A stretch of DNA of 64,000 bases from Basidiobolus meristosporus CBS 931.73 (Eukaryota; Basidiobolomycota; Basidiobolomycetes; Basidiobolales; Basidiobolaceae), in assembly GCA_002104905.1 (NCBI GenBank), contig MCFE01000164.1, forward strand, positions 83,857-147,856, given 5' to 3'. This document shows, piece by piece, positions 50,151 through 60,206 of this stretch. The first letter of the stretch is position 1. Each line of letters begins with the position of its first letter. The notes beneath the pieces are model-generated. The model saw nothing but the letters and a program-made list of their open reading frames with translations, was not told the DNA's origin and made no database searches. A program made the position numbers and the translations under genes.

Positions 50151-50372
50151 TATACTTGAATGACAATATATCTTGGATCTTGGAAGAATTTATCCATAAC
50201 AATAGAGGTTTATTTCCATACTGGAAATCTTGATGAATATTATCCAATTTCCACTTAAAAGTTGGATGAGATTTGACCTGGATCAAGCTTTTTCCATGCT
50301 ATATACACAATTCCTAAGCAATACATTAAGCCTAGCTACCAATCATCTGAGAAGCTATAACAAGCATAGGTT

Positions 50373-50703
50373 CCGTTGCAAGCTTTGTAATTTCATCAGA
50401 ATATTCACTTAACTTGGTTATTTGAATGATGATCCAAAAGTCTTATGAGTGCTTTACCCAAATTCCTGATGGTGATTTATTCCAATTATATGACCAAAAT
50501 ATCAAATATCCAGGCAGTGAATAATCTCAAGCTTGCTTAACGGCCCCCACACTTGACACTCATGCTCTTGGGAGCTCCCTTAGCATACTTTACATATTTG
50601 TCTTGCCAAGATCATGTCAGTTACATGCAATAAAAATTTAGTGAAACCACATAATCTACTTGCTTTCCCTATCACTTCTAATAGCTCCAGAACTCTTACA
50701 ATA
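50373..50703 (+). repeat. diverged copia LTR
   Basis: Recognisable ATATTCACTTAACTTGG, GCTCTTGGGA, AACCACATAATCTACTTG and ACTCTTACAATA blocks, all in the correct order. Confidence 0.65.
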
Positions 50704-50727
50704 TTACTACATCAAAAGTGCTTAAAG

Positions 50728-51073
50728 TGTTGTAAACTTTAGAGTAGCACCCAAATGCTTATCTAACTTGGTTACTTGGATCATAGTCTAGAAATCTTGG
50801 AGAATTCTGCTCAAATTCCTAGTGAGGATTTGCCTCAAATAACTCTGAGATTTTGGATGTCCCGGGTGCCTGATATTTTGGTGAAGTATTCAAAGAGCCG
50901 CAAACATTGTACATATGTTCCTGAGAACTTCTCAAGCTCAGTGTACACGATTTTCTCCCAAGAACTGGTAAAAGTATCTGTATTACCTTACACCCATTAG
51001 ATTGTTAAGCAATGACAAAATACTCTACTATTTGACTTGATCCCTTGCAAAATTGTCAAAAGCTCTTACAGCA
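50728..51073 (+). repeat. diverged solo copia LTR
   Basis: Begins TGTTGTAAAC and ends CTCTTACAGCA, 346 bp. Flanking TAAAG (50723-50727) and TACAG (51074-51078) agree at four of five bases, a probable decayed target duplication. Confidence 0.7.
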
Positions 51074-51078
51074 TACAG

Positions 51079-52301
51079 TGGCTGGTCTTATGCAACTCAT
51101 CATAGATATGATTAGGTGTAAAAGTGACACTAGTAATGCTACTTGCAGCCAAGCCTCTAAAATTTCAAGGTAGTTAGTATCAATTTGCTGGTCTAGAGCC
51201 TGCACAGGTGCCATTCAAGAATTTTCAAAACTCTTCAGGGTATCGTCAACTAAGCGGGTCTATAACCCATTTGTATAAATACAGCAATAATGATTGTTCT
51301 TGGGCGATGTGATCTAGTTGTAGTTTGCATAGCGATGAGATAATTCAAAGCGCGCCCTTTGGGACTCTCGAGCACGACGTCAAAGTCCGGGGCAAAACCA
51401 AGGAGACGCCTCCAAGAGAAAATTGTAAGACATTACCACTCGCCTAAACATATGGACAGGACTCAAAATTCGTCTTGAATGGGATTGGGATGAATCGGAT
51501 GATAAATAATGTCAGGTGCTTGGTTCGAGAAATAGAAACTAAGTGACCTCATCGACAGTAAAATCACAAGAGTAGGATTATTTGGGCAACCACAAACCAT
51601 TTTCATGTTTGGAAGCTTCGCTAATCTATGGACAGCTATTCCCAATTTGATTACTAGATGAGCTAACTCTGACTACAATCTAAGACGGTCATGCAACCAT
51701 TTGTGTAAGGTGATCTGTTGGCAATAACTAAGTGTTCAGCAATCGGTGAGCGCGCCAATACCGTTTGGCTGATGGGTTCTCGGTGTTGACCTAACAATTG
51801 TGATCAACTGGCTCTCGACTGATTTCAATCAATACTCCTGGCCTATACGGGTGCCATTGCGTAGGGTTGACTGTCCAGCAATGAACCCGAATATAGAACC
51901 GGTGCACCAGTAGCCCGATCTTAATGAAATAACCAGATAATCGTGCTGGAACACTAACCATTTAGTACCATAGATTTCCACCACAGAATCAGCCAAGAAA
52001 CTCTAATCATACAATCAACCAGTGATATCGGGTAGACGGATGAATGGTTTTCCTAGAGTGATCGAGCTCAATGATGGGATACGGGCCTAACCGCATATAG
52101 CCCAGCCAATCTGATGTAGCCAAGAACATCCGCGAATGCAACATTATACATCCCCTTTGATGCTACTCGCTAACCGAGTCCGGGAGAGATGGATTCTCCG
52201 AAAAAATTGGGTAAATAATTTACATGGTTTAATTAATGTCAATGTTTACAGAGAATGTAGAGAGGTGTGAAGAGCGATAGTTAGGTAATGTACGTGCTCT
52301 C
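51079..52301. other. intergenic, no gene seen
   Basis: No frame with family motifs. 3' flank of the PY-motif membrane protein gene. Confidence 0.35.
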
Positions 52302-52877
52302 TTACGCTGACTTCGATTGTTGGTCCTCTCTTTCGAGGGGGATTTGGACGAAAACGGAATGAGGCTGAGAAGCCACAGGAATTCGGGAAGCCGAGCTCGC
52401 CTGTAGTTGGTCGTAAGCAGGTGGAAGTTGACTGACCGCAGGGAGCCCCAAGCCATTGCTGGGCACGTAGGCTGACGAGCTGATGATGTTTTCATACGCT
52501 TGTCTACTGATACTTTGTACTACTACCTCGGGAACCGCAGGCTCACTTCCAGCTGTAGAGTAGCTGGGAAGGGCCTCGTTGACTGGCGAGTTCTCGAATG
52601 CGTGGTCGACATACTCGCTAACAGTCTCCTGAGTGCATTTCTTGGCTAGTCTGCGCTTGGTTCTCTCGCGATACAGTTGAATACCGACAACGGTAAAAGC
52701 CAGGACTATAGTTAGCACTATTAGAGCAATGAACAACGGACTAAATGACACGTATTGATTAAAGAACGAGTCGCTGGAAAAGTTGTCCTCCCTTGGTTCA
52801 GTGGTAACATTGGAATCGAGATTAGGATTAGTTGCAAGAGTAGATGTGGGTGGGTACGTTGTGATCGAAGAAGTCAT
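52302..52877 (-). CDS. single-pass membrane protein with PY motifs
   Basis: 191 residues from the ATG at 52877 (MTSSITTYPP). The open frame extends to 53012, but a TATA run at 52936-52948 lies inside that extension, so the inner ATG is chosen. Residues 1-~45 are Ser/Thr/Asn-rich and probably outside the cell or in the lumen. A single helix follows (SPLFIALIVLTIVLAFTVV), then a basic stop-transfer RERTKRRLAKK. The cytoplasmic tail holds LPSY and LPPAY, the latter a full PPxY motif of the type bound by WW domains of Rsp5/Nedd4 ubiquitin ligases. The architecture resembles yeast Rcr1/Rcr2-like adaptors, but sequence identity to them cannot be shown here, so no symbol is given. Confidence 0.7.
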   Translation of the reverse strand: MTSSITTYPPTSTLATNPNLDSNVTTEPREDNFSSDSFFNQYVSFSPLFIALIVLTIVLAFTVVGIQLYRERTKRRLAKKCTQETVSEYVDHAFENSPVNEALPSYSTAGSEPAVPEVVVQSISRQAYENIISSSAYVPSNGLGLPAVSQLPPAYDQLQASSASRIPVASQPHSVFVQIPLEREDQQSKSA

Positions 52878-52935
52878 TATTAATCTATGTAAAGAAAATG
52901 GGAAATATATTAGACTGAAGGCTCTTTCCTGAGGA

Positions 52936-52948
52936 GATATATATATAC
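52936..52948 (-). promoter_or_regulatory. TATA box of the PY-motif protein gene
   Basis: GATATATATATAC, about 60-70 bp before the chosen ATG. Confidence 0.5.
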
Positions 52949-53012
52949 ACGAGCGCTCACTACCCTGTTGGGCCGGCTGATTTACCGAATGATCAGCCAA
53001 GGCCAGAGGCAT

Positions 53013-54616
53013 GTTGATTGGCTTGGCTGAAATAGGATTCGCTATCAGCGACAGGATTCCGATGATTTCATCGTGTTCTATTGCACGGCTGAATTACGGG
53101 GCCAATACGATGACTGTCTCTTTTACCTGTGGACGGACACCAATGAGGGTTAGCACCAAGAAAAACTTGCCAAATTGGAATCCTCGGCCCCGTGAGAGCG
53201 AACTAAAATGGATTCTAGATTTCGGCCCTGCCTAGGGAGGGATCTGATTGGGGCCTCCGCATAGCTGAGCATACAGTATCTTGCACGCTTTGGGAGAAAA
53301 GCCGCTCCATAATCCAACCAGTACACGAGGCGAGAACAATGTGCCGAGATGGCGAAAAAATCTGCCGGGAAATCTGCTGATAAACCGTGATGAGGGCACC
53401 GACGATGGTTTTTCTGTTGCATATTCCAGGGTGATTATCATGGTGGCTGCCAATGAAGGCAATCGACATTCGAGGCAATGACTCATGGCCACCATAACAT
53501 GAGTAAGGTGCGTTCGGACAGCTTTGAGTTTAGCTCATGCCAATTCCGAACTCTTGGTTGTGCTTTTTTGATCCAATTGATCATTTCTTCACCTATTTGT
53601 GGCAGGTTTCTGGCACGGTTTCCGTTTCTGCATTCAGTGCGGGACCGATATTCCCTATCCAGATGGCACATATACTCCCCGTGATAGAGAGATGGGCGCT
53701 ATTTCCGCCAACATAGGAGGGGTAGTTTGCGTTGTTTTGCTTGGTCTTTACTAGCGGGCCTTCTAGGTCCAGGTGTCTGCATAAGTCTGTGGGAGTTGGT
53801 GCGGTGTACCCGTTCATTTCCGTTGAAGGAAACCGACATTTGAAGCAGCTAGTTTTACGTTGGTTCCGTTTGCCGGTCTTGTAGAGGCTCAATATTACCA
53901 CTGTAGCTTCAACAACAAAATCGCCAATTTTTTTCATGATCCCAAATAGATGTCATCGATCGAATAGTCGACACATGAATATAAATGAACTAAACCATAT
54001 TACTAATGAGTTGCCATATCCGAAATATCTGCTTTTCAGATCATGAAACCTAAAGAAAATCCCATTTTGGTTGGGAGCCGATGATACTACGGATGTGGTA
54101 ATGATCCTCTCTACTTTTCATAAACCTGAATTTGGTTGCTCTAGTATTCTACTGCGTATTTTACAGGTTGCAGACACCTGCTCATTCCTTGACCAGAAAG
54201 TGCGTGTTACAGGTGTTGTTGTACTTCAGTGGCTGTACCAGGACCAGTGAGGTATCCACCGAATAGTCCATCATGTTTGGCTATTTAATATATTGGGCAA
54301 TAATGTAGTAGATGTGAGGTTGAGCAAACCTAAGTTCCTCTTGATAAACAATTCCATTTAAATCCGGACATACCACTGATCTGTACATCTTCTCCCTCAT
54401 TCGGGGTAGGTTTGAGAAAGTAGAGAATTCTATCTTAACAGCTCTAAGGTTCCCATCAGAATGGCCACACCTAGTTAGGATCATTCGGAGGGAAATGCGC
54501 CTCAGATAGTGAGCTATTTATTGAAGGTGATGTTGGCAATAAACCAGCAGTAGAGAAATCCATGACTTACTCATATTTTAATCTAGCATTAATATGGTAC
54601 ACTATGAGCAGACAAT
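53013..54616. other. intergenic, no gene seen
   Basis: Many overlapping short frames at 53.1-53.9 kb on both strands, none with a recognisable domain or a splice pattern. Confidence 0.35.
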
Positions 54617-55100
54617 TTAGGGTTAGGAGGATGATAATTACCCAACAGTGAAATCTTTATTTAATATCACAAGTAAAGAAGCTTAGGTAGAATACTGGAA
54701 TCTGGAATGCAGAAAGTCTAAATAAGAACTTATACATTGCTGTTTCCAAAATATTCACATTATCAAAGTCATGAAGGGAATGGAGTAGTACTGCTTGTTA
54801 ACTGTAGTTTTTAGTGAGGAAGTCACTGACTTGGAGGGATGAAGAGTTTTTGAATAAGCTGGTAAATCTTTTGAGGAGTTCTTTCTCCTGAGAGAATGGC
54901 ATAAAGAGAGAACTGTTACAATTATGCCTAGGTTGTATTCTGAGAGCTCCCAATCAGGACTATTCTTGACTTCTGCAAAGCCTCCAAAAATATCCTTGTC
55001 AGCAATGACTACTAAGAGGTCACTGACAATGTACAGAATGCTAATAATCTTTGGCATTCAAATTCTATGCTCCTTCAGGTAATCTCTTTGGTCTGATGTA
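54617..55100 (-). mobile_element. probable LINE remnant (L0), 3' end to the left
   Basis: Shares with the other LINE 3' ends the minus-strand block GCTTCTTTACTTG...AATAAAGATTTCAC followed about 30 bp later by CCTAACCCTAA (plus: TTAGGGTTAGG at 54617-54627). The short frame 54755-55057 shows no reverse transcriptase motif. The 5' boundary is uncertain. Confidence 0.5.
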
Positions 55101-55101
55101 G

Positions 55102-55241
55102 GTGTTATAAAAATTTATAATTCCACCTAAATATTCACCTAACTCAGTCACTTAGATTATTGCCTTCAAATCTTAAAGAATACTTACCAAGTTCCTTGTT
55201 GGGATTGTCCTACAATATTCTCACCAAAGCATCAGGCAACC
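55102..55241 (+). repeat. truncated copia LTR
   Basis: First ~140 bp of an LTR (TGTTATAAAAATTTATAATTC...), ending where TAGGGTCAGGGTTAGG begins (55243-55258). Confidence 0.75.
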
Positions 55242-55574
55242 AGTAGGGTCAGGGTTAGGCTTTAGATACTCTATTGTTGATTTCATTTAGTGCTTACAAA
55301 TACAAAGCAAAAAGTACAATAAGTTGCAATACATGAGCTTCAGAGAGAATAAGCATTGCTAGTTTTTTGATGCCTCACTGATATTCTAAGGGCTCTTATG
55401 CCACTCAATATATACTGCATGCAGCAACTTTGGCCTAATTGCCAAATGCTATATCCAAGAGAAAAGTGTAATAAAACTCTTGAATGAGTTAACTGAACCT
55501 AAGTGACAACTAGGTGCAGAAACTTAGAATTGTCAAGGGTGACAGAAATATTAGCAGAGAAGTTCTGGTCTAAT
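55242..55574. other. unassigned AT-rich sequence
   Basis: Starts with a degenerate telomere-like TAGGGTCAGGGTTAGG. No coding content recognised. Confidence 0.35.
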
Positions 55575-56426
55575 ATTAGGGGGGGGGAGACAGTCACCAA
55601 CAGGTGAAATCTTTATTTCAGTTGAAACAAAGAAGCCAGCACTACTGTTGTAGCTTTGATACAAGAGTGTGTAGCTGAGGGGAATTTGTAGGTAAGTTAA
55701 TAAGAAGTGATGATAGTTCTTCAGTGCTCAAGACACTGTTCAGTGGGAAGGGGGGTAGCAAGAGAGGTAAGAATTACTTGTGAACAACATTGATGAGGGG
55801 AATGTGATAAGGATTGATATTCATCATAAAGGGAGTGTGCTGCTGCAGATATTGCTGCCAAAGGTCTGTCAAGCACTTCAGGTAGGCCAGCTTGGGTTTT
55901 TCTGACTGCAGAATGTAGTGAGCAAACTACTTGACTTCAGGATCTCCAAGTATAGTTCTCCAGCAGGAGCCAGGTGTTGTGTGGTGTGTTCTCTTCCAGG
56001 CCTTAATCAGTGGGTTGTTGCAGTTGTGAAGTCTGAGGTATAATCTGGTTCTAAGGTAGAGAAGTCTGATCTTAAAGGGCATAAGCCCATAGGCACCAAG
56101 AATAGCATGTCTGTAGGGGCATTCAGGCAAATGAGGCACCAAGGAGGTAATGCACCATACTGCAAACTTGTCAAGCTTAGTGCAGTCTCTAGAAGTAAGA
56201 GAGAGAAGTGGTAAGCCAAATTCCAGGACAGGGAAGACAAACTGCTTGAGTAGAAGGAGGCAGCTGGGAGCTGAAGTTGTAGGAGGAGTAACAGCCAGTA
56301 GCTTGGGGAGTGCCTGTCTTGCCAGGATAATTCTCTTCTTCAGGTGTGCTCCAGAGTCTAGTCCAGTTGGAAGGAAAGGAAAGCCAAGATATGTAGCAGA
56401 AACCTGAGCAGGTAGAGGATTAGGGG
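55575..56426 (-). mobile_element. 5'-truncated LINE copy L1
   Basis: Collinear with 62084-62917 (same LINE family) and covers only the last part of the reverse transcriptase ORF and the 3' tail. The reading frame is broken (for example near 55920). It is flanked on both sides by ATTAGGGG (55575-55582 and 56419-56426), which may be its target duplication. The tail reads AATAAA, GATTTCACC, then a C run and CCTAA on the minus strand. Confidence 0.8.
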
Positions 56427-56502
56427 AGGGAAAGTCACCAAGTTGGTGAAATCTTTATTTGAGTCAAGAACTAATCTAAGTACAAATAAAGAAGCCAATT
56501 GA
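56427..56502 (-). mobile_element. 3' end of a related LINE (L2)
   Basis: Minus strand AATAAAGATTTCACCAA...GGTGACTTTCCCTCCCC then CCTAAT. About 80 bp remain, interrupted by a copia LTR at 56503. Confidence 0.6.
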
Positions 56503-57386
56503 TGTTGTAAGAGTCTTGGAGATATTGGAAGTGATTGGGAGGACAAGTAGATTATGTGGTTTTCACTTAATGATTTATTGAATGTAAAAGTAGTATTTAT
56601 ACTTTTACCTGGCCTTGGCATTACAAGCACAAAGAATAGGTTAAGGAAGGTCCCAAGAACATGTGTGCAAAGTTTGGGGCTGTTTGGACAACTTTGAGAA
56701 TTTTCATGTTCTGGGTACCTGGTATTTTGGTGAAAATATTCTAAGTAAGTCCCAACAAGGAATTTGGTCAGTATTCTCTAGGATTTGAGGGTAATGATCT
56801 AAGTGACTAAGTTAAGTGAGTATTTAGGTGGAATTACAAATTTTTTCAACACTCCCACTCAGCTAAATGCTCATACTGACTAGTCCTAATTTTGACCTAA
56901 GATATTCAAACTTGTCTCTAGCTAATGGTTTGGTAAATATGTCTGCAATCATTTCATCTGTAGGACAGTAAACTAAGCTAATTAAGTTATTCTCTATAGC
57001 TTCACATATGAAATGATGTCTAATATCTATATGCTTGGTTCTAGCATGAAAAGTTGGATTTCTACCTAATTGTCTACATCCTTGATTATCTTGAAATAAA
57101 GTAATAGGCATTTTTTGACATAGGCCTAAATCTGTAAAAAGCTTTCTTAGCCACATTGCTTCTTTTGTAGCTTCACAGGCTGCCATATACTCTGCCTCTG
57201 TGGTGGAAAGTGCTACGGTTGGTTGCTTTCTTGAATTCCAAGAAATTGCTCCTTTATAGTAAACAAAGGTGTATCCTGTGGTGAATCTTCTGTCTTCTGA
57301 ATTTTGTCCCCAATCAGCATCAGAGTATCCCACAAGATCTTGTTCTGAGTCCTTATAAGTGTATCTTAAGCAAATATGAGCAGTTC
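56503..57386 (-). mobile_element. copia fragment: 3' LTR plus RNase H
   Basis: Reverse LTR 56503-56851 (349 bp), then RNase H (56863-57333, GYSDADWG, STTEAEY, KHIDIRHHF). The fragment ends at GCAGTTCCT, where the LINE L3 tail CCTAA was joined before the later copia insertion split the site. Confidence 0.87.
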
Positions 57387-57391
57387 CTTAG

Positions 57392-57741
57392 TGTTGTAAA
57401 AATTCGTATTTTCCACCTAAATATTCACCTAACTTAGTCACTTAGATCACCACCTTCAAATCCTAGAGAATACTGACCAAATTCCTTGTCGGGATTTACT
57501 TAGAATATTTTCACCAAAATACCAGGTACCCAGAACATGAAAATTCTCAAAGTTGTCCAAACAGCCCCAAACTTTGCACACATGTTCTTGGGACCTTCCT
57601 TAACCTATTCTACGTGTTTGTAATGCCAAGACCAGGTAAAAGTATAAATACCACTTTTACATTCAAATAATCATTAAGTGAAAACCACATAATCTACTTG
57701 TTCTCCCAATCACTTCCAATATCTCCAAGACTCTTACAACA
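57392..57741 (+). repeat. 5' LTR of the near-intact copia element
   Basis: 350 bp, TGTTGTAA...TTACAACA with perfect 8-bp terminal inverted repeats. TATA box TATAAATA at 57643-57650. The AATAAA present in the 3' LTR reads AAATAA here. Confidence 0.95.
57643..57650 (+). promoter_or_regulatory. LTR TATA box
   Basis: TATAAATA, conserved in most LTRs of the family, placing the start of the element RNA in the last ~70-90 bp of the LTR. Confidence 0.6.
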
Positions 57742-57754
57742 GGTTATGAGCCCC
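57742..57754 (+). promoter_or_regulatory. primer-binding site overlapping the gag start codon
   Basis: GGTTATGAGCCCC; 12 bases pair with the anticodon arm of initiator tRNA-Met. The ATG (57746-57748) is in frame with gag and would face the CAU anticodon of the primer. Confidence 0.78.
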
Positions 57755-58744
57755 GAGCTGTCACTCTCTGCAATGTCTACTACTGCTATTACTGGAATTT
57801 TTCCCTCTGCTGAAAAGTTGGATGGATCTAACTACCAAGTGTGGAAGGTGAAGATGAAGATGCTGCTGCAAGAAAGAGGCCTTTGGGATATTGTCATGGG
57901 AGAAGAATGCCCTCCTAAAAACGTGGGAGAGGAAGCCTTAAAGTACCAGAAGAAAGAACAAAGTGCCTTTAACTGCATTTGCCTTAATGTCAAGGACAAA
58001 TTGCTAATTCAATGCTCAAGAGCAAAAACGGCAAAAAATGCCTGGAAAGCATTAGAAGACACCTACCAGTCATGTTCAGCTGCCAAGAAAATGTATCTGA
58101 GACGAAAATTCTTTACTACAAAGATGCTGCCAGGAGAAGAAATGAAAAATCTAATTAACAGAATTACCCTGCTGGTAGATGAGATGGAATCTGTGGGCGT
58201 ACCAACTACTGATGAGGATGTGATAGTTACCATCCTGAATAGCCTGACAGACGAGTTTCAGGGCCTTGTATCAGCCCTAGAGTCCAGAACTGAAGATTTG
58301 ACCTTAAATTACGTATATGGAAGGCTCCTGGATGAAGAATTAAGAAAATCAAGCGCCAATAAGAAGGAAGAAGAAAATGCTTTAATAAGCAATGATAACC
58401 AACAAAGGAGGTACCCAAGACCCTACAAAGGCAACAGCAACCTATTTTGCAACTACTGCAAAAGGAAAGGACACACATCAGACCGGTGTTTCAAAAAGAG
58501 AGATTATCAGCAAAAGAAGCCTGAATATGGAAATGCTGCAACAACCGAAGATAGACTATTCATATCTGCACTAAATATGACCACAAACAAGGATTCTCAG
58601 ACGTGGTATATTGACTCTGGAGCTTCTCAACACTTTACACACCAAAAAGAACTTTTTACCCAATATCAAGAAATCCAATTAAGAAGGTTTTCATGGGTGA
58701 CGATAGAACACTTGATGCAGTGGGAGAAGGAACTATCCAAGTAA
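57746..58744 (+). CDS. copia Gag and start of protease (frame 1 of a broken Gag-Pol)
   Basis: Starts MSPEL inside the primer site; a second in-frame ATG at 57773 (MSTTAITG) is an alternative. The first Met is kept in all five other copies that retain this region, while the second is Ile in the 30.9-kb copy, which favours the first. The capsid-like part contains WKVKMKMLLQERGLWD and a DUF-type copia gag pattern (MKNLINRITLLVDEME, SLTDEFQGLVSALES). A retroviral zinc knuckle CNYCKRKGHTSDRC lies at 58448-58489. The protease active site IDSGASQHF follows near 58610. A one-base deletion about 58675 shifts the frame, so the ORF runs on out of frame to 58744. Product would coat the element RNA in virus-like particles. 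Confidence 0.88.
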   Translation: MSPELSLSAMSTTAITGIFPSAEKLDGSNYQVWKVKMKMLLQERGLWDIVMGEECPPKNVGEEALKYQKKEQSAFNCICLNVKDKLLIQCSRAKTAKNAWKALEDTYQSCSAAKKMYLRRKFFTTKMLPGEEMKNLINRITLLVDEMESVGVPTTDEDVIVTILNSLTDEFQGLVSALESRTEDLTLNYVYGRLLDEELRKSSANKKEEENALISNDNQQRRYPRPYKGNSNLFCNYCKRKGHTSDRCFKKRDYQQKKPEYGNAATTEDRLFISALNMTTNKDSQTWYIDSGASQHFTHQKELFTQYQEIQLRRFSWVTIEHLMQWEKELSK

Positions 58745-59946
58745 ACCTTAGAAGCAGTGAAGGAAGCCATACACTGACCTTTAAAGAAGTACTCTATGTA
58801 CCAGAAATAGCCAAGAACCTGCTCTCTGTAAGCAAGGCCACAGCAGAAGGACTCAGTTTCAGTTTTGACAATTCTGGATGCAGGATCACTGATCAAAATG
58901 GTGCTCATATTGCTTCGGGCATCAGAGATCAGAACCTATACAAGTTGACTTATATTCCATCATATCTGGAAGCCAATATAAGTAACTTAAATGAAGAAAC
59001 ACCAATGCTTTGGCACAGGAGATTTGGACACATCAATTTTGATTATTTGCGTAAAATGATCAAAGATCAGCTAATTTCTGGAGTGAAAATTGATCCCCCA
59101 GCTAATTTGGAGCACTGTGAAGCCTGCATATATGGGAAACAAGCCAGACAACCGTTCAAGAGCTCTGGGTTAATCAAAACTAAGAAAAAATTAGATCTAA
59201 TTCACTCAGATCTGTGTGGACCTATGCAAAATTTATCCTTAGGCGGGATGAAGTATTTAATCACTTTTATTGATGATTATACAAGATACACATGGGTCTA
59301 CTTCATGGAGAGAAAGGAAGAAGCTCTGTCTAAGCTCAGGGAGTTTAAAGCCATGGTGGAGAGAGAAACTGGTGAAAAAATCAAGAAAATACGCTCTGAC
59401 AATGGTGGAGAATATACCTCAAAACTCTTCATCCACTTCTGCAAAATTCATGGGATAAAGCAAGAGACTACTGTACCATACTCCCCACAGCAAAATGGAG
59501 TAGCAGAACGAGCTAACAGATCAATAATTGATATGGCAAGATCTATGATCCATGATCAAAAATTATCCTATGATTTTTGGGCGGAATCAGTTGCCACTGC
59601 TGTATATCTTAAAAATAGGAGTTATAACAGAATACTTCGTGATTCTACTCCATTTGAAGCATGGTATGGACACAGACCAAGTGCAGAACATCTAAGAATA
59701 TTTGGGTGTACAGCATATGCCAAAAAACTGGCCGGAAATCAGTCAAAATTTGAGCCAAAAAGTGTAAAATGCATATTTTTGGGCTACTGCAATGAGAGTA
59801 AGGCATACAGACTCTACAATACCGAAGCAAAGAAGCTGATCAAGTCCAGGGATGTGTTGTTTGATGAAAATTCAAAATTTTCACAAAAAATGACATCAGA
59901 TGATGACAAAAATTTGATCTCAAGTCCACCAAATTGTCAGGATTGA
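58693..59946 (+). CDS. copia protease end and integrase (frame 2)
   Basis: 417 codons in the frame that continues Gag-Pol after the first indel. It covers the end of protease, the gag-pre-integrase zinc region (HRRFGHINF...CEACIYGKQ, an HHCC site) and the DDE core: Asp in HSDLCGP, Asp in RSDNGGEY, Glu in NGVAERANR. The C-terminal part ends in [19 protein letters not shown], the copia integrase tail. It is halted at 59946 by a one-base insertion in an A run. Integrase would cut and join LTR ends, producing the 5-bp CTTAG duplication seen for this copy. Confidence 0.88.
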   Translation: MGDDRTLDAVGEGTIQVNLRSSEGSHTLTFKEVLYVPEIAKNLLSVSKATAEGLSFSFDNSGCRITDQNGAHIASGIRDQNLYKLTYIPSYLEANISNLNEETPMLWHRRFGHINFDYLRKMIKDQLISGVKIDPPANLEHCEACIYGKQARQPFKSSGLIKTKKKLDLIHSDLCGPMQNLSLGGMKYLITFIDDYTRYTWVYFMERKEEALSKLREFKAMVERETGEKIKKIRSDNGGEYTSKLFIHFCKIHGIKQETTVPYSPQQNGVAERANRSIIDMARSMIHDQKLSYDFWAESVATAVYLKNRSYNRILRDSTPFEAWYGHRPSAEHLRIFGCTAYAKKLAGNQSKFEPKSVKCIFLGYCNESKAYRLYNTEAKKLIKSRDVLFDENSKFSQKMTSDDDKNLISSPPNCQD

Positions 59947-60206
59947 ATCAGAGCAAAACAATGAAAATTTTTTCACTCCAGAGGACTCTACAACCGTGGT
60001 TCAGCCAGAATCAGTGCCCAGGAATATCCCAGAAGTGATCATTCCAGTATCAAATGCCCGGAGATCAAATCGGACAAGAAATAGCCCAAATTACTATATT
60101 AATGAGGGTACAAACTTAGCCTATGCCTATTCAGTCCATATTGATGAACCCCAGACTGTAAAAGAGGCCCTAAATAGCCCTCAGACGAAAGTTTTGGAGA
60201 TCTGCA

